60,438 bases of DNA, from contig NZ_JAKKIE010000024.1 of the NCBI RefSeq assembly GCF_021742065.1, forward strand, positions 1 to 60,438, in the 5' to 3' direction. Both the position numbers and the translations under genes were made by a program. Positions 53,508-60,438 of this stretch are shown here, piece by piece; the stretch's first letter is position 1, and each line of letters opens with the position of its first letter. This DNA comes from Rhizorhapis sp. SPR117 (GTDB lineage: Bacteria > Pseudomonadota > Alphaproteobacteria > Sphingomonadales > Sphingomonadaceae). Under the pieces are notes generated by a model, which made no database searches, was not told where the DNA came from, and was given only the letters and a program-made list of their open reading frames with translations.

Positions 53508-53748
53508 GGCTTGGGGTTTTCGATCGAGCAGATCCGAACCTTGCTGGCGCTCTTCCGACGACCGCTCGCGCGACTGTGCGACCGTCGATGCGATCGCCTC
53601 GACGCATCTGACCGAGATCGACCGGAAACTGGCCGACTTGTCGGCGCTGCGGCGCGAGATCGCTGCGCTGGTCGAAACCTGCCAGGGCGGAACGATCGGC
53701 GAGTGCCGCATATTGGACGCGCTTGGGCCGGGAGGATTCGATCGCTGA
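53508..53748 (+). pseudogene. MerR-family regulator remnant, truncated and frameshifted
   Basis: The frame reads GLGFSIEQIRTLLAL, then, after one extra T near 53555, SDDRSRDCATVDAIASTHL and the C-terminal helix DRKLADLSALRREIAALVETCQGGTIGECRILDALG, with the cysteines of metal-sensing MerR proteins. The DNA-binding N-terminus is missing; the remnant starts at the inverted repeat. It is convergent with ynfA and 9 bases from it, and was probably the regulator of the efflux island. Confidence 0.75.
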
Positions 53749-53756
53749 CTGGCGGT

Positions 53757-54083
53757 TCAAGCCGTTCGCGGTCCAAGCAGGATTAAGCCCGCGCCCACCA
53801 GGCAGACAAGCGCTCCCGAGACATCCCAGCGGTCGGGACGCACGCCCTCGACAGCCCATAGCCAAAGCAGGGACGCGCAGATGTAAACACCGCCATATGC
53901 GGCATAGGCGCGTCCCGCCGCGTCGGAGTCGATCAGCGTCAACAGCCATGCGAAGAGCGCAAGGGAAACCATGCCTGGCGCGATCCAAAGCGGGGACCGG
54001 TCAAGTCTCAGCCACGCCCAGAAAGCGAAGCATCCAGCGATTTCGGCCAAGGCGGCCCCGATATAGGCAAATGACGTCAGCAT
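53757..54083 (-). CDS. YnfA-family membrane protein
   Basis: 108 residues, four membrane helices ([78 protein letters not shown]) and the YnfA/UPF0060 pattern, including RPDRWD. Members resemble small multidrug-resistance transporters. It lies last in the minus-strand metal island. Confidence 0.9.
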   Translation of the reverse strand: MLTSFAYIGAALAEIAGCFAFWAWLRLDRSPLWIAPGMVSLALFAWLLTLIDSDAAGRAYAAYGGVYICASLLWLWAVEGVRPDRWDVSGALVCLVGAGLILLGPRTA

Positions 54084-54173
54084 GAGATTTCCCCCCGTTG
54101 ATCGCTACTACAAAATAGACGAGCCGTTACATCAAAACGCTTTGTCAGTATGCCTGAAGCATTGTGGCTGCAC

Positions 54174-54357
54174 TCAGTCGGCGCGACGATTTCCCGCCGA
54201 AGAACCAGCACAACAGGAGCTGTCCTTCTGCTCGAGCTGGACCGGTGGACAGGGCGTGGTGCAGTAAGAGCAGTAGACGCAGCAATCGCCGTGCTTTGGT
54301 CGCAGAAGCGCTCCATGCCGCCTGCCAGGCTCAGCGCGCTCAACGGCGGTCAGATTT
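54174..54357 (-). pseudogene. Cysteine-rich small frame, possible remnant
   Basis: A short minus-strand frame ends at 54174 and reads HGDCCVYCSYCTTPCPPV, then a CC pair. It has no ATG/GTG/TTG start after the TAA near 54357. Six of the cysteines fall in a tight CC-x2-C-x2-C-x3-C block, suggestive of metal binding. The adjacent gap (54084-54399) otherwise shows nothing. It may be the tail of a lost metal-resistance protein. Confidence 0.35.
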
Positions 54358-54399
54358 TAGGCCTGTGTGGCGGCGTCTCGCTGAGCCGGACGGGCCCTG

Positions 54400-54783
54400 T
54401 CAGTCGGCGGTTAGCCTGTGCGAGACAACCACCTTGTCGATTCTCGCTGCGTCGATCGGCAGCGTGGCCGTGAAGTCCGCATAGCGCGAGACGCGGTAAC
54501 CAAGCCTCAGCCGCGGCGCGTCCGCCACGGCCACGGGCATGCCGCCCGAATAGGCCTCGACATGGATATGGCCGTAATCGCGCCGGAAGGCCCTGTGTTT
54601 GCGCACGATGCGGCCCTGGACGAGAACTTGGCCTTCGCCGGCAGCCGCATAGAGTCTCGTCAATATGAACCGCTTGTCCGGAGCCCCGGCGATCTCGATC
54701 GGGGACGGGGGTGGCGGCGTGGTCGCGCATCCCACCAGAAGGATGGCGCCAAGGCTGGTGAGGCTCGCGATCAGCTTTTGCAT
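54400..54783 (-). CDS. Lipoprotein, unknown, in metal island
   Basis: 127 residues from the ATG at 54783. A lipobox ILLVGC (cysteine near residue 19) follows a basic start and hydrophobic core. The body has a beta-rich look (RFILTRLYAAAGEGQVLVQGRIVRKHRAFRRDYGHIHVEAYSGGMPVAVADAPRLRLGYRV). The frame continues upstream but has no signal sequence there. It is transcribed in the same direction as the P-type ATPase. Confidence 0.65.
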   Translation of the reverse strand: MQKLIASLTSLGAILLVGCATTPPPPSPIEIAGAPDKRFILTRLYAAAGEGQVLVQGRIVRKHRAFRRDYGHIHVEAYSGGMPVAVADAPRLRLGYRVSRYADFTATLPIDAARIDKVVVSHRLTAD

Positions 54784-54981
54784 TGGCCAGAATTCCCTCT
54801 CATCCAGCCACTCTTGATCGAGGTGGCACGGTGATATTCTCCCCATTGATGATACGCAGGAGAGGCCCCTCCCCCTCGACGGGCGACGAAAAAAGCGCGA
54901 GATGCTGCGAGACCGTCGCGCCGAGGCGAGCCGGATGTAAGAGTGTGGCTGGTCGTTGCTTGCATGGGTCACCTCCCAAGT

Positions 54982-57432
54982 TCATTCCGGCTTCGCGTCT
55001 TTGTCGCGATAGGCAAGCAGGCGTAGCGCGTTGAATACAACCACCAGCGTCGAACCCTCGTGCGCCGCGACCGCCGGACCAATACCCAGGCCCAAGATCG
55101 TTGCGGGTACCAGCAGAGCCACAACGCCAAGGCTGACGACGAGATTCTGCCGGATGATCCATCGCGTCTGCCGGCTCAGCCCGACCGCGAAGGGGAGATG
55201 CGCGAGATCGTCGGCCATCAGCGCCACATCGGCGGTCTCGAGCGCGACATCCGATCCGGCGGCGCCCATCGCAATTCCGACTGTTGCGTTGGCCATGGCA
55301 GGGGCGTCATTGACCCCATCTCCGACCATGGCGACGGGTGCCTCATTTCGAAGCCTGTTGATTGCCTCGACCTTGTTCTCGGGCATCAGGTCGCCCCAGG
55401 CCTCGTCGATGCCGACATCGGCAGCGATAGCGGTCGCAACGCGCTGGTTGTCACCGGAGATCATGATCATTCGGCGAATGCCCAGGGCCTTCAATCGCTC
55501 GATCGCGGCCTTGGCGGCGACGCGCGGCGTGTCCATAAGGCCGATCGCGCCCAGGTCGCGCTCGCCCATACGCACCACCATCGTGGTGCGCCCCTGCTCA
55601 CGCAGACGCTCGATCGCCTGCGCCATTTCGCCCGAGAGCGGGGGGATGCCGTCGCTCCCGAACATCTCGGCCTTGCCAATGAATACGGTTTCGCCGTTGA
55701 CCTGCGCCTGAACGCCTCGCCCCGTAAGGCTCCTGAGGTCAGCAGCCGCAGGGACCGGTTGCTCATCGAGGAACTGGCGCCCGTCGCGCGCTATGGCAGC
55801 AGCAAGGGGGTGATCGCTCAAATCCTCGACCGCCACGGCGACCGTCATGAGCTCGTCGTCGTCGATCCCCTGTGCCGGAACGATGTCGGTGATGCGCGGG
55901 CGGCCTTCGGTCAGTGTTCCTGTCTTGTCGAACGCAAGCGCGGTGAGCGACCCAAGGCTCTCCAGCGGCCCACCGCCCTTGATCAGCACGCCGCCCCGTG
56001 CAGCGCGCGCCACGCCCGATAGCACCGCGCTCGGCGTTGCAATGGCAAGCGCACAGGGGCTCGCCGCTACCAGCACCGCCATGGCGCGATAAAAGCTGTC
56101 GCGGAATGGCTCGTCGATGACAACCCCGGCAAACAACAGGATCACGACAAGCCCGAGAACAGACGGCACGAACACCCGCTCGAACCGGTCGGTGAAACGC
56201 TGGGTCGGCGATTTCTGCGTTTCCGCCTCGCTCACCATCTTCACCACCTTGGCAAGCGTGGTGTCGGCGGCGAGCCGGGTTACGGCGATGTCGATCGCGC
56301 CGGGCCCGTTGATTGTGCCTGCGTAGACCCGGTGCTGCGCGGACAACTTGTCGGGCCGCGCGGCTGCCTCTGCTCGGTCCGGCACCGGCTCCTTGTCGAC
56401 CGGAACGCTTTCACCGGTGACTGGCGCCTGGTCGATGCTCGACCGGCCGACAACGACGAAACCATCCGCAGGCAGGCGCTCGTTCGGTTTCACCACCACA
56501 ATGTCGCCGATCACCAGACTTTCAACGGGAACTTCACTGAGGCCGCCATCGCCGCGACGCACCATCGCTGTGCGCGGCGCCAGCTCAGCCAGAGCGTCGA
56601 TAGCGCGTTTGGCCCGCCCCATCGCGTAATGCTCGAGCGCATGGCCGAGGCTGAAGAGAAACAGAAGCAGCGCCCCCTCGGCCCATGCTCCGAGCGCCGC
56701 CGCGCCTGCCGCTGCGACCAGCATCAGGGTATCGATCTCGAACCGCTTGATCCGCAGGCTGTCGATCGCTTCGCGCAGCGTGTAAAAGCCGCCGAAGAAA
56801 TAACTCAGCAGATAGAGCGTCAGCGCAGCCCCACCGAAATCCGGTCGCAGCTTCTCGATACCGAAACCGGTTGCCAGCAGCGCTCCGGAGATCACTGCAA
56901 AGATGAGCTCGGTATTACGCCCGAAAATGCCGCCGTGCTCATGCTCCTCCTCTTCCGGAGCCGCTGCAGCGGGAACGACAAGCGGTGCTCGCTCCCAGAC
57001 ACCCATGTCTGCAAACGCGCGCCGGATATCAGGTTCGGAGACCACCGAACGGTCAAATTCGACGCGGACTGCCCCCACCGCGCTGGCCTCGGCTTCGATC
57101 ACCCCGGGTAACCGGCGAAGCTGATCGCCGACCGTGCGCGCCCGGCGCTCGTGGAGGAGGCCATCGACATCCCAGCGGATATGGCCGTATCGGTCGGTAA
57201 TGGCGGCGCCTGCGCTCGTGGCGAACCGACGGACGCGGGCAAGCGGCATGAGATCGGGGTCGTAGTGAATGCAGAGCTGGGCGTTCCCATTCCCCGACGC
57301 CGGGACGATATGAACTTCGCTCACGCCCTTCCGCCCCTGGAGTTCCGAAGTGAGCCGGCCAAGGCACTGATCGGCCTCGTCCTGAACATCCGGTAGGAGA
57401 AGCGGGATATCGAGGCGCAAATGATCTTTCAT
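54982..57432 (-). CDS. P1B-4-type heavy-metal ATPase (Co/Zn efflux)
   Basis: 816 residues. The N-terminus has a non-canonical metal-binding part and a histidine patch (EEEEHEHGG, about 160-168). The catalytic core is complete: TGES (339-342), DKTGT (D502), the HP motif DHPLA (540-544) and GDGVNDAP. The membrane signature is SPC (458-460) instead of CPC, and HEGSTLVVVFNALRLL lies near the C-terminus. SPC with HEG[GS]T is the P1B-4 pattern, usually Co2+ (also Zn2+, Fe2+) export. It lies downstream of DUF190 in the same direction. Confidence 0.9.
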   Translation of the reverse strand: MKDHLRLDIPLLLPDVQDEADQCLGRLTSELQGRKGVSEVHIVPASGNGNAQLCIHYDPDLMPLARVRRFATSAGAAITDRYGHIRWDVDGLLHERRARTVGDQLRRLPGVIEAEASAVGAVRVEFDRSVVSEPDIRRAFADMGVWERAPLVVPAAAAPEEEEHEHGGIFGRNTELIFAVISGALLATGFGIEKLRPDFGGAALTLYLLSYFFGGFYTLREAIDSLRIKRFEIDTLMLVAAAGAAALGAWAEGALLLFLFSLGHALEHYAMGRAKRAIDALAELAPRTAMVRRGDGGLSEVPVESLVIGDIVVVKPNERLPADGFVVVGRSSIDQAPVTGESVPVDKEPVPDRAEAAARPDKLSAQHRVYAGTINGPGAIDIAVTRLAADTTLAKVVKMVSEAETQKSPTQRFTDRFERVFVPSVLGLVVILLFAGVVIDEPFRDSFYRAMAVLVAASPCALAIATPSAVLSGVARAARGGVLIKGGGPLESLGSLTALAFDKTGTLTEGRPRITDIVPAQGIDDDELMTVAVAVEDLSDHPLAAAIARDGRQFLDEQPVPAAADLRSLTGRGVQAQVNGETVFIGKAEMFGSDGIPPLSGEMAQAIERLREQGRTTMVVRMGERDLGAIGLMDTPRVAAKAAIERLKALGIRRMIMISGDNQRVATAIAADVGIDEAWGDLMPENKVEAINRLRNEAPVAMVGDGVNDAPAMANATVGIAMGAAGSDVALETADVALMADDLAHLPFAVGLSRQTRWIIRQNLVVSLGVVALLVPATILGLGIGPAVAAHEGSTLVVVFNALRLLAYRDKDAKPE

Positions 57433-57515
57433 GCTTCATCCCCTGGACTGGTTGGCCAAGGGGCAGATGCGATCGTGTACTCGCACAACCTCGCGCGCGG
57501 CATTGCATGCCGCGA

Positions 57516-57860
57516 TCATGCGCCCTTCTCCGCGATGGTTTGTCGTGCCTTACCGCCAAGCACTTCCACGGCTTCCAGTGTCATCAGCCCGACATCCGGA
57601 ATATCGTCGAGACCATCGACAAAAGTCCGCAGCCGCTTTTCCTCATCGACGATCTCGATGACGACCGCGCGGTCGCTTTCGAAGACATGGCGCCGGTGGA
57701 CATGGGCCGAACGGCCGAAGCCCAATCGGGCGTCCAGAATGGTGACGCCGGCCAAACCCGCATCCCTTGCGCGCGATGCAATCACCTCGAGTACCTTGCG
57801 ATCGCCGAGATAGGCGGCTTCGTCGGTGTAGATCCGCAACAGCTTGATTTTTTCAGTCAT
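57516..57860 (-). CDS. DUF190 (PII-like) protein
   Basis: 114 residues; the ATG at 57860 has AAGGAG 7 bases upstream and follows the czcA stop by 11 bases. IKLLRIYTDEAAYLGDRKVLEVIASRARDAGLAGVTILDARLGFGRSAHVH matches DUF190, a PII-like fold often found next to RND or ion-transport genes. It may sense a metal or nucleotide and tune the pump. Confidence 0.88.
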   Translation of the reverse strand: MTEKIKLLRIYTDEAAYLGDRKVLEVIASRARDAGLAGVTILDARLGFGRSAHVHRRHVFESDRAVVIEIVDEEKRLRTFVDGLDDIPDVGLMTLEAVEVLGGKARQTIAEKGA

Positions 57861-57871
57861 GATCTTCTCCT

Positions 57872-60361
57872 TCACGCCGGTTCGGGTCCAGTCGGCTCGA
57901 TATTTTGCTTACCCTTGCGGCGCCTTTCTTCGGTTGCGCCGAGCACGACCTTGGCGATCGCCGGCAAGACCAGCAGGGTCAGGATCGTGGCTGCGATCAG
58001 ACCGCCGATCACCGTGGTCGCCAGAGGCTTCTGGACTTCGGCGCCGGTCCCATGGGCGAGCGCCATCGGCACGAAGCCGATCGCCGGCACGAAGCCCGTC
58101 ATCACAACGGCCCGCATCTTCTCGGCCATGCCCTCGCGAATGGCCTCGGCCAACGGCAGACCCCGCTCAAGGCGCTCGCGGATCGCCGTCATCACAACGA
58201 GGCCGTTGAGGACCGCAACGCCAGCCAGGACGATGAACCCCACCGCCGCCGAGACGGAGAAGTTGATGCCGGTCATTGCGAGCGTGAAGATCCCGCCGGC
58301 TAATCCGAGCGGCACCGCCAGGAAGACCGCGGCCGCCCGGCCGAAGCCTCCCAAGGCCATATAGAGCAACACGAAAATGCCGACAAAGCACAAAGGCACG
58401 ACGATCGACAGTCGCTGCGACGCAGCCTGCAGGTTCTCGAACTGTCCGCCCCATTCGAGATAATAGCTGGCAGGCAGCTTCACCTGGGCGATCTTCGCCT
58501 GCGCTTCCTGGACGAACGAGCCGGCGTCGCGCCCTTCCAGATTCAACTGGACAACGACGCGGCGCTTGCCGTTCTCGCGTCTTATCTCATTGAGCCCTTC
58601 GGTAAACCGGATCTGGGCCACTTGCGCGAGCGGGATCTGTCGCCGCATTTCGCCGGTTTCTTCGGGCAAGAGCACCGGAAGCGCGCGGATGTCGTCAAGG
58701 TTGATCCGCGTCGCATCGGGCACACGCACCGTGATGTCGAAGCGCCGGTCGCCTTCATAGAGCAGCCCGGACTCCCGCCCGCCGAGTGCTGCGGCAACCG
58801 TGTCCGCCACTTCCTGGACGGTCAGCCCGTAGCGGGCGATCATCGCGCGATCGAGTTTCACGTCAAGCACCGGCGCACCGCCGACCTGATCCGCCTTCAC
58901 ACTGCTCGCTCCAGGAATCGCTTGCAGCACCCGCACCATCTCGTTGGCGGTCTGCGACATCTTGTCGAGATCGTCGCCGTAGAGCTTGATCGCCACGTCG
59001 CCGCGTACGCCGGAGATCAGCTCGTTGAAGCGCAGCTCGATGGGCTGGCTGACTTCGTAGAGCTGGCCGAGCTGACCACCCGCGGCCTTCTCGATGCGTT
59101 CGACCACGTCAGCCTTGCTCTCGCCTGCCGGCCATTGATCCTGCGGCTTCAGGATGACGAAACCGTCCGAAATATTCGGTGGCATCGGATCGGTGGCGAC
59201 CTCGGCCGTGCCCGTCTTGGAGAACATCAGTTCCACCTCGGGAAGCTTCGTGACCGCTTCTTCGACCTTGCGCTGCATCGCGAGCGACTGTTCGAGGCTG
59301 ACCGAGGGCACGCGCGTCGAGGCGAGCGCCATGTTCTTCTCATCGAGCTGGGGAATGAACTCCGAGCCGAGAAAGCCAAACGCCGGTATCGCCGCAAGGA
59401 AGAAGGCGAGACCGCCCAGAATGAACGGCCACGGTCGCGCAATCGCCTTGTCGAGCAGCGGCAGATAGCGATCCTTGCTCTTGCGGATCAGCCACACCTC
59501 TTTCTCGGCAACACGCCCGCGAATGAGCAGCGCCACCAGCGCGGGCACCAGCGTGATCGAGAGGATGAAGGCGGAGACAAGCGCCAGCATGATGGTGATC
59601 GCCATGGGCGAGAAGGTCTTGCCCTCGACACCCGTGAACATCAGAAGCGGTGCAAAGGAGAGAAGGATGATCACCTGGCCGAACACGGTCGGTTTGATCA
59701 TCTCCTGCGAAGCATGCATCGTTTCTTCGAGCCGCTCCCCAAGCGTCAGCAGCCGTCCTTCATGCTCCTGTCGATGCGCGAGTCGCGCCAGACAGTTCTC
59801 GATGATGATCACGGCGCCATCGACGATCAGGCCGAAGTCCAATGCGCCAAGGCTCATCAGATTGCCCGGCACACGAAACGCATTCATCCCCATCGCCATC
59901 ATGAGGAACGAGAAGGGAATGACGAGGGTGGCGATGATGGCCGCACGCCAGTTGCCGAGCAGCAGAAACAGCGAAGCCGCCACCAGCAGAGCGCCCTCGG
60001 TGAGATTGCGTTCGACCGTCCCCACCGTCGCGTTGACCAGCTTGGCCCGGTCGAGAACGATCTTCACTTCGATGCCTGGCGGTAGCGTTTTTGAAACCTG
60101 ATCGATCTTGGCCGACACGTCCTGCGCCACGATACGGCTGTTCTCGTTGATGAGCATGAGAACGGTGCCGATAACCGCCTCCTTGCCGTTCATGCTGCCT
60201 GCGCCCGTGCGCAGATCGCCGCCGATCCTGACAGTGGCAATCTGGCCGACAGTGATCGGAACACCGCCGCGCGTCGCCGCGACCGCGTTCCTGATCTCAT
60301 CGACCGAACGCGCGCGTGCATCGACGCGGACGAGGTAAGCTTCGCCGCCCCGGTTGAAAAA
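57872..60361 (-). CDS. czcA: CzcA-family heavy-metal RND pump, 5' end removed
   Basis: The frame is open to 60361, giving about 829 of roughly 1,050 residues. The ATG at 60193 is internal: residues before it (FFNRGGEAYLV, TVGQIATVRIGG) are normal CzcA. Key motifs survive: DFGLIVDGAVIIIEN (the HME-RND acidic cluster in TM4), GSEFIPQLDEKNMAL and the C-terminal helices. The first about 220 residues are missing because the Tn3-family end begins at 60362. The product can probably not form a working pump, or the rest lies beyond the element. It is followed by DUF190 and the P-type ATPase. Confidence 0.9.
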   Translation of the reverse strand, partial: FFNRGGEAYLVRVDARARSVDEIRNAVAATRGGVPITVGQIATVRIGGDLRTGAGSMNGKEAVIGTVLMLINENSRIVAQDVSAKIDQVSKTLPPGIEVKIVLDRAKLVNATVGTVERNLTEGALLVAASLFLLLGNWRAAIIATLVIPFSFLMMAMGMNAFRVPGNLMSLGALDFGLIVDGAVIIIENCLARLAHRQEHEGRLLTLGERLEETMHASQEMIKPTVFGQVIILLSFAPLLMFTGVEGKTFSPMAITIMLALVSAFILSITLVPALVALLIRGRVAEKEVWLIRKSKDRYLPLLDKAIARPWPFILGGLAFFLAAIPAFGFLGSEFIPQLDEKNMALASTRVPSVSLEQSLAMQRKVEEAVTKLPEVELMFSKTGTAEVATDPMPPNISDGFVILKPQDQWPAGESKADVVERIEKAAGGQLGQLYEVSQPIELRFNELISGVRGDVAIKLYGDDLDKMSQTANEMVRVLQAIPGASSVKADQVGGAPVLDVKLDRAMIARYGLTVQEVADTVAAALGGRESGLLYEGDRRFDITVRVPDATRINLDDIRALPVLLPEETGEMRRQIPLAQVAQIRFTEGLNEIRRENGKRRVVVQLNLEGRDAGSFVQEAQAKIAQVKLPASYYLEWGGQFENLQAASQRLSIVVPLCFVGIFVLLYMALGGFGRAAAVFLAVPLGLAGGIFTLAMTGINFSVSAAVGFIVLAGVAVLNGLVVMTAIRERLERGLPLAEAIREGMAEKMRAVVMTGFVPAIGFVPMALAHGTGAEVQKPLATTVIGGLIAATILTLLVLPAIAKVVLGATEERRRKGKQNIEPTGPEPA

Positions 60362-60438
60362 GGGGTGACTACACGAAAGTGACGTATCTGCACGCTAAGG
60401 GCGAACAAATCCGGTACGATGCCAGCAGATGCTATTCG
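60362..60438 (+). mobile_element. Tn3-family transposon end (38-bp terminal repeat) inserted in czcA
   Basis: From 60362 the sequence starts GGGGTGAC and the 38th base completes ACGCTAAG at 60399. This is the classic Tn3-family terminal inverted repeat shape (GGGG... to ...ACGCTAAG, 38 bases, as in Tn21 and Tn5393). czcA homology ends exactly at 60361. The element continues beyond the right edge. The target-side run AAAA next to GGGG fits the A+T-rich targets of Tn3 elements. Confidence 0.8.

Noticed and set aside
58622..60085. 487-residue plus-strand frame
   Set aside because: Shadow of czcA on the opposite strand.
1..60438. CRISPR arrays, rRNA or tRNA genes
   Set aside because: No regularly spaced repeat-spacer pattern and no recognisable tRNA or rRNA sequence was seen on either strand.

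Overview
The window looks like part of a large, high-G+C conjugative plasmid from a sphingomonad (Sphingomonadaceae, Alphaproteobacteria). The evidence is an RPA-type RepA next to a ParA/ParB pair, an RHE_PE00001 (DUF1612) protein beside the rep/par genes, a complete F-type mating-pair gene set in the order common on sphingomonad plasmids, and a cobalt/zinc efflux island. The taxonomic call is an inference from gene content; no rRNA gene is present.

Layout. (1) 1-3.9 kb: a strawberry-notch/methylase gene cut off at the left edge by palindromic DNA, then an AbiE-type toxin-antitoxin pair. (2) 3.9-10.3 kb: plasmid core. A Toprim protein, repA, an origin with iterons and a perfect DnaA box, parA, three parS palindromes, parB and an RHE_PE00001 gene. 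(3) 10.3-16.8 kb: a HEPN (Swt1-like) protein translationally coupled to a tyrosine recombinase, then an AAA ATPase/subtilisin pair of the IetAS type. (4) 16.8-21.1 kb: decaying accessory DNA. It holds half an MFS transporter, a SHOCT protein, a frameshifted DsrE gene, a GGDEF-EAL protein with a damaged EAL motif, a small XRE regulator and a fragment of a second copy of the recombinase. (5) 21.4-25.4 kb: conjugation-associated genes (zinc-finger/nuclease-like protein, lytic transglycosylase, two regulators) and an oriT-like nested inverted repeat. (6) 25.4-45 kb: one long operon traA-L-E-K-B-dsbC-V-C-orf-trbI-S26 peptidase-traW-orf-traU-trbC-traN-orf-traF-H-G. No relaxase (TraI) or coupling protein (TraD) gene is in the window, so DNA processing must be encoded elsewhere or in trans. 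(7) 45-53.5 kb: stability and accessory island with a second AbiE pair, a Fic remnant, a winged-helix-like protein with an operator array, HU, a Phd/PIN pair, a tyrosine recombinase, a membrane protein and a VapBC-like pair. It ends at a perfect 15-bp inverted repeat that abuts a beheaded merR. (8) 53.5-60.4 kb: metal-efflux island on the minus strand (czcA, DUF190, P1B-4 ATPase, lipoprotein, ynfA). czcA is interrupted at its 5' end by the 38-bp end of a Tn3-family element that runs off the window.

The plasmid carries at least five likely stabilisation or defence modules (two AbiE, IetAS, Phd/PIN, VapBC) on top of active partition. The least described parts are the coupled HEPN-recombinase pair, iteron copies embedded in repA and the Toprim gene, a motif shared by the repA and parA upstream regions, and the recombinase-type palindromes at the truncation points.
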